Shown here piece by piece: positions 34,475 through 42,565 of a DNA stretch of 64,000 bases. The notes beneath the pieces were generated by a model. The model was not told the origin of the DNA. It was given only the letters and a program-made list of their open reading frames with translations, and made no database searches. The DNA comes from Streptomyces sp. NBC_01439 (GTDB taxonomy: Bacteria; Actinomycetota; Actinomycetes; Streptomycetales; Streptomycetaceae), in contig NZ_CP109487.1 in the NCBI RefSeq assembly GCF_036227605.1, positions 8,047,001 through 8,111,000 on the forward strand, given 5' to 3'. How positions within the stretch are numbered: the stretch's first letter is position 1; every line of letters begins with the position of its first letter. A program made the position numbers and the translations under genes.

Positions 34475-35065
34475 ATGACCGAGCTCGTACAGACCTTCAA
34501 CTTCCGGGTCCGGATCGGACGCAGCGGCTTTCCGAGCCGTACGGCCGAGCCCCCGCCCGTGCTCCCGCTGACCAGTGGGCAGGAGGGCGGCGCCCGCCGC
34601 GAGGCGAGCGCCGCCGGCCCGGGAAGCGCGACCGGGAGCAGCGGCCCCGAACGGATCGGCGACGGCGGCTTCCAGGAGTGCTCCGGACTGGGGCTGGAAG
34701 CCGATCTCCGCGAATACCTGGAGGGCGGGGCCAACGGAGAGGTGGTGCGCAGGATCGGACGGGTCAAACTCCAGCCCCTGGTGCTCAAACGCGGCATGCT
34801 CATCGCCACCGCGGGCGGCAGCACCGACACGAGCCTGTGGGACTGGCTGCACGGCATGGTCAGCGGCCGGACCCCGGCACCCCGGTACGACGGCGATGTC
34901 GAGGTGCTCGACCCGGTCGGCCAACGGGTCGTCGCCCACTGGAAGTTCAGCCGCGGCCTGCCCCTGAAGATCACCGGACCCACCCTCAACGGCAAGACCG
35001 GGGAGATCGCCATGGAGGAACTGCACATCGCACACGAAGGTCTGCGTCTGGAGCGGACGCCATGA
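34475..35065 (+). CDS. Tube protein 2 (gp19-like)
   Basis: A 196-residue gp19-like tube protein with a 40-residue Gly/Ala/Ser/Pro-rich insertion after the first strand (roughly residues 25-60). The conserved parts are FNFRVRIG, GFQECSGLGLEADLREYLEGG, KLQPLVLKRGML, SLWDWLHGM and GEIAMEELHIAHEGL. In eCIS the second tube protein probably forms the baseplate-proximal ring (compare Afp5). The insertion might face the tube lumen or the interface with the spike. It lies three bases after sheath 2, and its stop overlaps the next ATG by four bases. Confidence 0.92.
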   Translation: MTELVQTFNFRVRIGRSGFPSRTAEPPPVLPLTSGQEGGARREASAAGPGSATGSSGPERIGDGGFQECSGLGLEADLREYLEGGANGEVVRRIGRVKLQPLVLKRGMLIATAGGSTDTSLWDWLHGMVSGRTPAPRYDGDVEVLDPVGQRVVAHWKFSRGLPLKITGPTLNGKTGEIAMEELHIAHEGLRLERTP

Positions 35066-36564
35066 CCGCCCTGGCCCACGCCACCCTGCAACGCCTCAAG
35101 CGAGGACCGTCCGAGGGCAAGGACGCGCCCGCCCGGGTGCTCGACGACGGCCCCGCCGTACCCGTGCAGTTCAACCCCGTCTCGCTGCGCATCAGCCGGA
35201 ACAACAACACCGACCGCGGCGGCACGACCACCCGCACCCAGAAGCGCCAGCATCCCGCCCAAGAGGGCTCGACCCTCACCTTCGACCTGGAATTCGACAC
35301 CGCGGAGCAGCGCAGCGGCGGACAGTACGTCGACGTCCGGCTCTGGACCGCGCTGGTACGGCAGTTCGTCGAACCGCCCAAGGGGAAGGTCGCGGATCCG
35401 CCGCCGGTCGTCCGGTTCGTCTGGGGGACGCTCCGCTACAACGGCATCGTCACCCAGGTCAACGAGGAACTGGACTACTTCGCCCCGGACGGCACCCCGC
35501 TACGGGCCAAGGTCGGGGTGACCATCGTCGAGCAGAACTTCGCCTACGAGGCCCATGACGAGGGCCCCGGCACCCGGGACACCGGGTCCGCCACCGAACC
35601 GGGCGCCCCGAGGACGGGCGCGGCGCCGGGTACCTCCGGAACGGCACGCCCGCAGCAGGTCGTCCAGGCACAGGAGGGCGAATCCGCCCAGCAGTTGCTG
35701 TCCCGGCTCGGCCTCGACCCGGCGGCGTGGCGCGGTGCGATGAGCGGGCTCGACAGTCCGCTGACGCTGGCCGCGGGGGCCTCCGTACAGCTCGGCGCGG
35801 AAGTGTCCGCAGGGTTTTCGGCCGCGGCGGGGATCCGGCTGTCGGCCGGGTTCGCCGGCGGCGTCGCGGCGACCTCGGTGGGCGGACTGTCCGCCGCCCT
35901 GGGGATGGGCGGCGGACCGGTGGATCCCCGGTCGGGGCGGCCCGGGCGGGGCTCGCCCCGCACGGCGGGCGGCGGAGCGGTCGCGGCTGCGGCCGCGTCC
36001 GTCACGGGGGCGGGGGAGAGGGCCGATTCCGGGTACGGCGTCGGGGCGGAGGCGTCCCTCGCGGGTTTCGCGCTCTCCGCCGGAGGGGGAATCGTGGCCT
36101 CGGCGGATGCGGTTCTGGGCGCCGCGGTGGAGCTCGCCACCGCCAGGGCGCGGCAGTCGTTCGAGGTCTCCGACGCGGCTCCGGGGCCCTACTCCGCCAC
36201 CGCGGCTCCCGCCCGGGGCCCCCGTCCGGCCGGGCCCGGCCCGGGCCGGACGGCAGCCGCAGGTCCTGCCGCACCCCCCGGCGCACTTCGCCGCCCGGAC
36301 CGCCGCTCCGTCAGCTACGGCCAGGGCGTCCCCCTACGGGCGCGCGCCGATGCCGCGACACTCGCCGAGGTCGAGGCCGGCGGTGGACGCAGCCTCGCCG
36401 ACCGGGCCCGGCACGAGGAGACCCCGGCCCCCGACCCCGGCGCCGCGCCCTGGGAACGACTGCCCCCGGACCCTCCCGGCCGGTACGCCGCCGACTGCGA
36501 GCAACGCCGCCGTGACGCAGGCCTGAACACTCTGAGGTGGACACCGCGAGGAGGCCCGACATGA
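35062..36564 (+). CDS. CIS tube/spike adaptor (Afp7/Pvc7-like) with long low-complexity tail
   Basis: A 500-residue protein. Residues about 1-170 match the CIS tube-adaptor domain seen in Pvc7/Afp7 (PVQFNPVSLRISRNNNTDRGG, STLTFDLEFDTAEQRSGG, FVWGTLRYNGIVTQVNEELDYF, AKVGVTIVEQNF). A possible LysM-like segment follows near 205-230 (QAQEGESAQQLLSRLGLDPAAWR). The remaining 250 or so residues are Ala/Gly/Ser- and Pro/Arg-rich low-complexity sequence, much longer than in typical homologues. The adaptor joins the tube to the hub and spike. The long tail has no match I know; it could wrap the hub or hold a cargo. The start overlaps tube 2 (ATGA). Confidence 0.82.
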   Translation: MTALAHATLQRLKRGPSEGKDAPARVLDDGPAVPVQFNPVSLRISRNNNTDRGGTTTRTQKRQHPAQEGSTLTFDLEFDTAEQRSGGQYVDVRLWTALVRQFVEPPKGKVADPPPVVRFVWGTLRYNGIVTQVNEELDYFAPDGTPLRAKVGVTIVEQNFAYEAHDEGPGTRDTGSATEPGAPRTGAAPGTSGTARPQQVVQAQEGESAQQLLSRLGLDPAAWRGAMSGLDSPLTLAAGASVQLGAEVSAGFSAAAGIRLSAGFAGGVAATSVGGLSAALGMGGGPVDPRSGRPGRGSPRTAGGGAVAAAAASVTGAGERADSGYGVGAEASLAGFALSAGGGIVASADAVLGAAVELATARARQSFEVSDAAPGPYSATAAPARGPRPAGPGPGRTAAAGPAAPPGALRRPDRRSVSYGQGVPLRARADAATLAEVEAGGGRSLADRARHEETPAPDPGAAPWERLPPDPPGRYAADCEQRRRDAGLNTLRWTPRGGPT

Positions 36565-36740
36565 GCGTGTACATCGGAGAGCTGCACACCGAGGTCGTAC
36601 CCGCGGGCAGCGCGAGCCCACCGGGCGGCGGGACGGGCGGGACGGGCGGCGTCCACGCCGCCGCCGAGCGCCACCAGGAGGCGTGCGAGCACGCCGCGTG
36701 GCTCGCCGCCCGCGTGGCAGCGGAGGGCTTCGATGACTGA
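36561..36740 (+). CDS. Small eCIS protein (DUF5908-like)
   Basis: A 59-residue protein tucked between the adaptor and hub genes, overlapping the former by four bases and the latter by eight. It begins MSVYIGELHTEVVP, then a Gly-rich linker and a helix (ERHQEACEHAAWLAARVAAE). Tiny genes in this position are known in eCIS loci (DUF5908 type). The resemblance is weak, but the overlaps on both sides support it as a real gene. Confidence 0.6.
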   Translation: MSVYIGELHTEVVPAGSASPPGGGTGGTGGVHAAAERHQEACEHAAWLAARVAAEGFDD

Positions 36741-37818
36741 GCCGGCGACCGCGACCGCCTCGCCGGCCTTCGAGGTCGAGGGGATGCTCGTCAAGGACCT
36801 CGCCCGCGACTGCGTACGCCTTGACATCGCGGAAGGCGTCGAGGGACTGCGGACCCTGCGCGCCCACCTCCTCGCCGTCGGCTCCGGGGCGAAGGGCCCG
36901 CAGGATCGGCTGCTGCACCTCGACGGGACCACCGTCGCCCTGGGGAGCACCCTCAAGGTCGCGCTCGGCCCGCCGTCCGCGCAGCGCTACGTCTTCGAGG
37001 GCGTCGTCTCCGCACTGGAGCTCGTCCTCGGCGACGGAGAACCACCGCTCGTCCTCGTGCACGCGGAGGACGCTCTCATGCGGCTGCGGATGACCCGTAG
37101 GCAGCGTACGTACACCGAGGTCACCGATGCCGGGATCGCCGAGGAGGTGGCCCGCGAGCACGGGCTCAGCGCGGACGCGGACGCCCCCGGCCCCCGCTAC
37201 GACGTCGTCCAGCAGCTCAACCAGAGCGACCTCGCCTTTCTGCGCGAACGGGCCCGGCTGGTCCAGGCCGAGCTGTGGGCCACCGGCCGCACACTGCACT
37301 TCCGGGCCCGCGGCAGCCGCGGCGCCGACGCGCAGACCCTCGTGTACGGAGGCCGGCTGCTCTCCGTCCGGTTCGCAGCCGACCTCGCCCACCAGCGCAG
37401 TGAGGTGGTGGTCACCGGCTACGACGCCGACCGGCGCGAGGGCATCGACGAGCGGGCCGGCCCCGAGGTCGTCGAGGCCGAGACGGCGGGCGGCCGGGTC
37501 GGCGCGAGACTCCTGGCCCGGGCGCTCGGCCCCGGCACCAGCCTGCGGGTCCGGGAGGCCGCGCTCACCGCGGAGGAGGCGGAGGCGTGGGCGCGCGCCG
37601 AAATGCTGCGCCGCGGCCGCCGGTTCGTCACCGTGGCGGGCACCACCAACGGCAGCCCCGATCTCGTCGTCGGCAGCCGACTGACCCTGCGCTCGGTCGG
37701 CGCACCCTTCGAGGGAGAGGGCTACTACGTGACCCGGATCAGGCACTCGTTCGACCTGGAGCGCGGCTTCCGTACCCGGTTCGACGCCGAACGCTCCTGC
37801 CTGAACGGGGCGGTGTGA
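36733..37818 (+). CDS. Baseplate hub protein (phage late control D/gp27-like)
   Basis: A 361-residue protein of the phage late control D family. Features: FEVEGMLVKDLARDCVRLDIAEGVEG, a beta-barrel-rich N-terminal half, ITDAGIAEEVAREHGL-type segment (TEVTDAGIAEEVAREHGLSADAD), NQSDLAFLRERARL, and FVTVAGTTNGSPDLVVGSRLTLRSVGAPFEGEGYYVT near the end. It forms the trimeric hub that carries the spike. In Afp8/Pvc8 the hub is fused to the spike; here it is separate from the next gene. The start overlaps the small upstream gene by eight bases. The stop overlaps the next ATG by one base. Confidence 0.87.
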   Translation: MTEPATATASPAFEVEGMLVKDLARDCVRLDIAEGVEGLRTLRAHLLAVGSGAKGPQDRLLHLDGTTVALGSTLKVALGPPSAQRYVFEGVVSALELVLGDGEPPLVLVHAEDALMRLRMTRRQRTYTEVTDAGIAEEVAREHGLSADADAPGPRYDVVQQLNQSDLAFLRERARLVQAELWATGRTLHFRARGSRGADAQTLVYGGRLLSVRFAADLAHQRSEVVVTGYDADRREGIDERAGPEVVEAETAGGRVGARLLARALGPGTSLRVREAALTAEEAEAWARAEMLRRGRRFVTVAGTTNGSPDLVVGSRLTLRSVGAPFEGEGYYVTRIRHSFDLERGFRTRFDAERSCLNGAV

Positions 37819-38483
37819 TGTCCCTGCCGACTCCGGTTGACGGCTCCGCCCCCGGTTACTTCGGGGTCTATCCGGCGATCGTCACCGACATCGTCGACGA
37901 CGAGCGGCTCGGCCGGGTCGAGGTGCGCTTCCCGTGGCTGGGCACGGAGGGCGACCGCGACGTACGCGCCTGGGCGACGCTGTGTTCCCCGTACGCCGAC
38001 GACGCCCAAGGCCTGCTCGTCCTGCCGGACGTGGACAGCCAGGTCGTGGTGGCCTTCGAAGCGGGCAACCCGCGCCGCCCGTACGTCCTCGGCGCGGCCT
38101 GGAACGGCCGGGCCGCACTGCCCCACCAACCCGAGCGCGCCAACAACCTGCGGCAGCTGCGGTCACGGGCCGACAGCCGCCTCCAGTTCGACGACACACC
38201 GGGCGCGGAGCAGGTCCGGATCACCATGGAATCCGGCCACGAGGTGACCCTGGACAACGCCACCCAGCAGGTGACGGTGCACCACGGCAATGGCTGCGTC
38301 GTGCGGTTGACGCCGACCTCGATCGAGATCCAGGCGAACGTGTCCATCGACGTGAAGGCACCCGTGGTGACCGTGAACGCTCCGCTGTCCACCTTCAGCG
38401 GCCTGGTGAAGTGCGCGACCCTGGTCACCGAGCAAATGGTGATCTCGCCCGCCTACACCCCCGGCGCCGGGAACATCTGGTGA
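37818..38483 (+). CDS. Spike protein (baseplate gpV/VgrG-like OB domain)
   Basis: A 221-residue spike component. An OB-fold typical of gpV/gp5 begins near residue 15 (GYFGVYPAIVTDIVDDERLGRVEVRFPWLG), with SPYADDAQGLLVLPDVDSQVVVAFEAGNPRRPYVLGAAWNG before the start of a triple-stranded beta-helix (VTLDNATQQVTVHHGNGCVVRLT, IQANVSIDVKAP). It ends as a short spike without a visible PAAR tip. It pierces the target membrane. Both ends overlap neighbouring genes (TGATG upstream, GTGA downstream). Confidence 0.9.
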   Translation: MSLPTPVDGSAPGYFGVYPAIVTDIVDDERLGRVEVRFPWLGTEGDRDVRAWATLCSPYADDAQGLLVLPDVDSQVVVAFEAGNPRRPYVLGAAWNGRAALPHQPERANNLRQLRSRADSRLQFDDTPGAEQVRITMESGHEVTLDNATQQVTVHHGNGCVVRLTPTSIEIQANVSIDVKAPVVTVNAPLSTFSGLVKCATLVTEQMVISPAYTPGAGNIW

Positions 38484-40024
38484 GCCCCGCGGGCGACGCC
38501 CCCCTCCCCGGGCACGGCTTCAAGGTGCTCGCCCCCTGGTACGTCTGCGAGCGCGGGGGATTCGACCGGTTCGACCCCGGGGCGCGGACACCGGCGCTCC
38601 AGAAGTACGACTCCGCCGAGTTCGTCCGCGGGCTGGTATCGGATCCGCGGGAGTCGCTGCGGTTCGACGACGCCGAGGACGTCTGGTCGTACGCGGTGCC
38701 CGTGCCCCTCGCGGACCGCGGCTCGGGCCGCGCCCGCTTCGCCACCCACCAGCTGGTCCGCACCCGGCTGCGCAAGCTCTACCAGCCCAGCCACGAACGC
38801 TTCTACGGGATCGTCGTCGAGCTGTTCTGCGACCGGCCGGGTCTGCCGCGGCCGCAGTCCGCCGACGGGCTGGAGGTGGGCTTCGTGATGCGCCGCCGCC
38901 GGGTGGAGATGACCGCGCCGCCGGGCGTCCTGCGCAAGCTCGCCCACCAGCTGACCACGGACCTGCTCGCCGCCCAGCGCGACGGCGGCCAGGACCGGCG
39001 CGTCCACGGGTCGGAGGTCGAAGACGTCCTGTGGGCCGACATCGCGCACCGGCTGCGCTTCGAGACGACCCACCGCGAACTGCTCGACCAGGTGGGCCTG
39101 GAGACGGAGACCCAGGCATGGATGGCCGGAGCCGCGGGCGGACAGTGGCGCGCGCTCGGCACGCGCCCCCCGAAGGACCGCCCCGAGGATCGGGAGCAGG
39201 AGCTGCCGATGTGGCGTCTGCCGTCCCGATCGGGCGGCTGCCCGGCGGGAGCGCCGCCCGAACGGTCGCTGTGGTTCGGGGTGGTACCCACCTCGTCCGG
39301 CGAGCACGACGACTTCGGAGTCCCGAAGCTGGACGAGCACCACATCTACGAAGCGCTCTGCTTCGTCCGTCGCGCCCCCCGACCGGGCCACGAGCACTGC
39401 CCCCGGCAGACCTCGTGGAGCGAACCGACCGAGCCCTTCCGGCTGGCTCCCTTCTTCGACCCGGAGGGCACCAAGAACCGCAAGACCTCGCTGACCCTGC
39501 CCGATCTGCGGGCGGTCGCCGCCCGGGCCGGTACGTCCCCCGGGCCGGGCGGAGTCGCCATCACCAGCCCGCCCGGCTCGCAGCTGTCCTTCGACCCCGG
39601 CGGCGGCACCCCGAGTGGCGGTTCGGTGGGCGGTACGCTCCCGCGCACCTGCACGTTCGCGCTCGAGATCTTCATGATCGTGGCGTTCTTCCTGTTCAGC
39701 ATGTTCCTGCCGATCGTGGTGTTCCTCTTCCAGCTGTGGTGGCTGCTCGCCCTGCGCTTCTGTCTGCCGCCCTCGCTCTCCGCGCTCGCCGCCTTGAAGA
39801 CCTTCTTCGACGGCGGCGGAAAGCTGTCCACCATGGGCGCCGCGGAGCTGGTCAAGCTCGACGAACTCCTGGGCTCCAAGGGGGCGGCGGCCCAACTCAA
39901 AGCATCCGGTGCCATCGAGGACGAACACGGCGCAGACCTGCTGAACGCCCTCGTTCCACCGCCCTCGGTCCCGATGCCCACGCCCCAGCCGGAACCGCCG
40001 GTGAACGACCCGCTCTGCGGTTGA
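38480..40024 (+). CDS. eCIS operon protein with a C-terminal transmembrane hairpin
   Basis: A 514-residue protein translated from GTG 38480 (GTGA overlap). Residues 1-370 or so are soluble and Arg/Pro-rich, with no recognised domain. A strongly hydrophobic stretch lies at about 393-430 (FALEIFMIVAFFLFSMFL and PIVVFLFQLWWLLAL), long enough for two transmembrane helices, followed by an acidic C-terminal region with helices (MGAAELVKLDELLGS) and a Pro-rich end. A membrane anchor is unusual among eCIS structural proteins. In Streptomyces, injection systems are reported to sit in the cytoplasm and contact the cytoplasmic membrane through an adaptor, so a docking role is attractive. This is inference; sequence similarity to known adaptors was not tested. 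Confidence 0.7.
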   Translation: MSPAGDAPLPGHGFKVLAPWYVCERGGFDRFDPGARTPALQKYDSAEFVRGLVSDPRESLRFDDAEDVWSYAVPVPLADRGSGRARFATHQLVRTRLRKLYQPSHERFYGIVVELFCDRPGLPRPQSADGLEVGFVMRRRRVEMTAPPGVLRKLAHQLTTDLLAAQRDGGQDRRVHGSEVEDVLWADIAHRLRFETTHRELLDQVGLETETQAWMAGAAGGQWRALGTRPPKDRPEDREQELPMWRLPSRSGGCPAGAPPERSLWFGVVPTSSGEHDDFGVPKLDEHHIYEALCFVRRAPRPGHEHCPRQTSWSEPTEPFRLAPFFDPEGTKNRKTSLTLPDLRAVAARAGTSPGPGGVAITSPPGSQLSFDPGGGTPSGGSVGGTLPRTCTFALEIFMIVAFFLFSMFLPIVVFLFQLWWLLALRFCLPPSLSALAALKTFFDGGGKLSTMGAAELVKLDELLGSKGAAAQLKASGAIEDEHGADLLNALVPPPSVPMPTPQPEPPVNDPLCG

Positions 40025-40037
40025 GGGAAGAGGTGCG

Positions 40038-42005
40038 ATGTTCACGCGACGCCCGCGCGCACAGGGCAAGGCCCCACCGGACTGCTCGTGCGGCACGAAC
40101 CACGTGACCCGTGAAACGGTGCAGTCGTGCGGGGCGACCAAGTGTCCCACCGGCGGATGCGGTGGTCGGCACGGGGCGGAGGCGCTCCCGCCGGGTGGGG
40201 GTTCGCTGGCCGCACAGCTCACCCAGATCCTCCCGGGAGCCGCACCGGCCGAGTGGCTCGGCCACGACCAGGGCCGATCCGCCGCCCCCGCCGGCCCGCA
40301 GGCACCGGGCGATCGCGGAACCCCGCAACCGGAAGCTGCCGTCGTCCAGCGGAAGGAGGCCGGGGCCTGCAACACGGACCGGGCCGGACCCACGGACCCG
40401 GAAGGAGTGCGGGACCGGCTGCAGAACGGGCAGCCACTGGAATCCGGGGTGCGTTCCCGGATGGAGAAGGGCTTCGGGCGCGACTTCGGCGGCGTCCGCG
40501 TGCACACCGACGCCGAGGCCGCCGGGCTCGCCGCCGAGCTGTCCTCACGGGCCTTCACCTACGGCCAGGACGTCGCTTTCGCGGACCAGCAGTACCGGCC
40601 CGGAACGCCGTACGGAGATGCGCTGATCGCCCACGAACTGGCCCACACCGTTCAGCAGGGGAAGCGGGACCCAAGTCGGCCGCAAGAGTGGGGACTCGCC
40701 CACGACGACGCCCTGGAGCACGAGGCGGACCGGGCCGCGGCGCAGGTGCTGGGAGGAGGAAGTGTCCACGGTCGACTCGCCGAGCAGCGCGGACTGCGAC
40801 TGCAGGGCTGCAGTCAGAAGACCAAGGCCTGCCCCAAGGGCCACGAGTGGTACCCGACGGCGACGGCGCAGTGGGGGTCGCTGGGCTGCAGCTGCATCTG
40901 GAAGTGCCTTCGCAAGCCGCCCAGCGGCGGGTCGGGCTCCGGCCCGGCCTACACGTGCCCGCCCGGTGTCTCCTGCAGCGACCCGTACGAGCGGGTCGGT
41001 GAGGACTACACGAAGACCGGATACGGATCGGCCTTCACACCGCTCGGAGGAGAACCCGCGTGCGGTTGCTTCCCCCTCGACATCGAGGGGGGAGAACAGA
41101 CGGATGCGGCACTGGTCCCTGTCACCATCGACATGACCACCATCGTCGGACCCGGCGCGGACATGGCCGCGGGTGCCAAGGCCAAGTGGCAGAAGCGTGG
41201 CGGGGGCGGCAGCGGGCCCCGGACGGATCCGCGCACCGGTACGCGGATCCCCGGGGTGGTACCGCAACAGCAACTGCAGCACCCGTTGCGGGTCCGCGCC
41301 ATCACGGAGGGCCTCTACACCTCTGGGAGGGCCGCCGGACTCGACCGGCTCTTCGCCGAAGCGGATCCGGCCGTCATGGTCGCGCTGGAAGGCACCATGG
41401 CCGTCCCGCGCGGTCCGGAACGGACCAGAAGGGTCGACGCCCTGCTGAAGTGGGCGGAAGGCAGGCCGCCGGTGCCGGGGCCCGTCACCGAAGGGCCCGT
41501 CATCGGCAAGGGGGGCACCGGATCGGTCGCGGAGATCGTCGGCCGGCCCGAACTGGCCAGCAAGACTGGCGCGGGACGAGCCGGAACGGAGGCGGCGGCC
41601 ATGGTCGAACTCGAACTCGCCGGGATCGCGACCGTGTACGTGGCAGAGGGAAGGACGACCACGGGTGCCCAACGTCTCATCCTGAAGAGGATCGACGGTG
41701 TCGGCAGCAAGGAGACCATCGGCCGCGAGGGACAGCCACCCGCGGACCCGGCGGCGGCCCGGGAGAACGCCCGGTTCATCACCCCCCGGACCATCACGGA
41801 CCTGGAGGCGATCCGGCAACGCCTCCAGGATGCCCGGATGAACGTGGGCGACTTCCAGTTCATCATCCGGAAATCCGACGGCGCCGTCTTCGTCAACGAC
41901 CCCACCGGGTTCACCCCGAACAGCGCCCCGAGCGGGCGCATCGACAACATCATCGACCGCTGCCGGCGGATCCTCCGGCTGCGAACCGAGGGGCAGGGTC
42001 CATGA
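40038..42005 (+). CDS. DUF4157 protein with kinase-like C-terminal domain, candidate eCIS effector
   Basis: A 655-residue modular protein. The N-terminus (1-60) has several Cys pairs. The DUF4157 domain spans about 120-235 and contains GRDFGGVRVHTDAEAAGLAA, SRAFTYGQDVAFA and the HELAH metallopeptidase-like motif (H199, E200, H203). A second Cys-rich region follows (250-330). Residues about 480-650 look like a degenerate protein kinase: a glycine loop GKGGTGSV from G490 (matching GxGxxGxV), a Lys-containing strand, an ELEL helix, LILKRIDG as hinge, GDFQFII with D605 and VFVNDP with D621 as HRD- and DFG-like acids. DUF4157 is a known marker of eCIS-associated toxins. The kinase-like call is from motif reading only. 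Confidence 0.8.
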   Translation: MFTRRPRAQGKAPPDCSCGTNHVTRETVQSCGATKCPTGGCGGRHGAEALPPGGGSLAAQLTQILPGAAPAEWLGHDQGRSAAPAGPQAPGDRGTPQPEAAVVQRKEAGACNTDRAGPTDPEGVRDRLQNGQPLESGVRSRMEKGFGRDFGGVRVHTDAEAAGLAAELSSRAFTYGQDVAFADQQYRPGTPYGDALIAHELAHTVQQGKRDPSRPQEWGLAHDDALEHEADRAAAQVLGGGSVHGRLAEQRGLRLQGCSQKTKACPKGHEWYPTATAQWGSLGCSCIWKCLRKPPSGGSGSGPAYTCPPGVSCSDPYERVGEDYTKTGYGSAFTPLGGEPACGCFPLDIEGGEQTDAALVPVTIDMTTIVGPGADMAAGAKAKWQKRGGGGSGPRTDPRTGTRIPGVVPQQQLQHPLRVRAITEGLYTSGRAAGLDRLFAEADPAVMVALEGTMAVPRGPERTRRVDALLKWAEGRPPVPGPVTEGPVIGKGGTGSVAEIVGRPELASKTGAGRAGTEAAAMVELELAGIATVYVAEGRTTTGAQRLILKRIDGVGSKETIGREGQPPADPAAARENARFITPRTITDLEAIRQRLQDARMNVGDFQFIIRKSDGAVFVNDPTGFTPNSAPSGRIDNIIDRCRRILRLRTEGQGP

Positions 42006-42565
42006 CCGAACACCAGGACCCGGAAACCATGCTGCCGCTCAACCGCAGGGACCTGCTCCGGCGTGCCGTCGGCCGCACCCTGGAAGACATCGAGCGCATC
42101 ACGTCGACCAGACCCGCCGACTTCACGGAGCGAGGAGGCGCCGCATCGCTCTTCTTCCCTTCGGTCTCCGGTCCCGTCCAGCTCGAATTCTCCGACGGCC
42201 TGATCCATGCGCTGACCGTCTGGCCGAGCGGCCTCTCCGTCCTCGTTCACGACGAGGCGCTCGGCGACGACCCGTACGCGGATCGCCACCGACTGAGCCG
42301 GACCCCCCAGGCTCCGGACTGGCTGCGCTCACTGCTCGGTCGCACCGTGCTGGACGTACGCGTGCACCTTCACCGCGACGAAGTGCCCTCTGAAGAACCG
42401 CGGCAGGCAGCGGTCTCCTACGTACTGGACAACGGCGAGGAGCTCTTCTACGCCGTCTACGTGCACGGCCGCATGGACGGGGACGAACTCCTCCGGCGCG
42501 AGGACGTCATCCCCGCCGCCGTGGCCCGTACCGTCTCCGTCACGTCCGGCGAGGTGCCACGTTGA
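42002..42565 (+). CDS. Small partner of the DUF4157 protein, possible immunity or chaperone protein
   Basis: A 187-residue, acidic, cytoplasmic protein with no signal peptide or membrane helix. Its start overlaps the end of the effector-like gene by four bases (ATGA). It has alternating strands (VQLEFSDGLIHALTVWPSGLSVLV, VDVRVHLHRDEVP-like region, AVSYVLDNGEELFYAVYVHG) typical of small alpha/beta immunity or chaperone proteins. I do not recognise a family. Coupled genes of this size directly downstream of toxins often encode immunity proteins, but a role in loading the effector is equally possible. Confidence 0.6.
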   Translation: MTEHQDPETMLPLNRRDLLRRAVGRTLEDIERITSTRPADFTERGGAASLFFPSVSGPVQLEFSDGLIHALTVWPSGLSVLVHDEALGDDPYADRHRLSRTPQAPDWLRSLLGRTVLDVRVHLHRDEVPSEEPRQAAVSYVLDNGEELFYAVYVHGRMDGDELLRREDVIPAAVARTVSVTSGEVPR

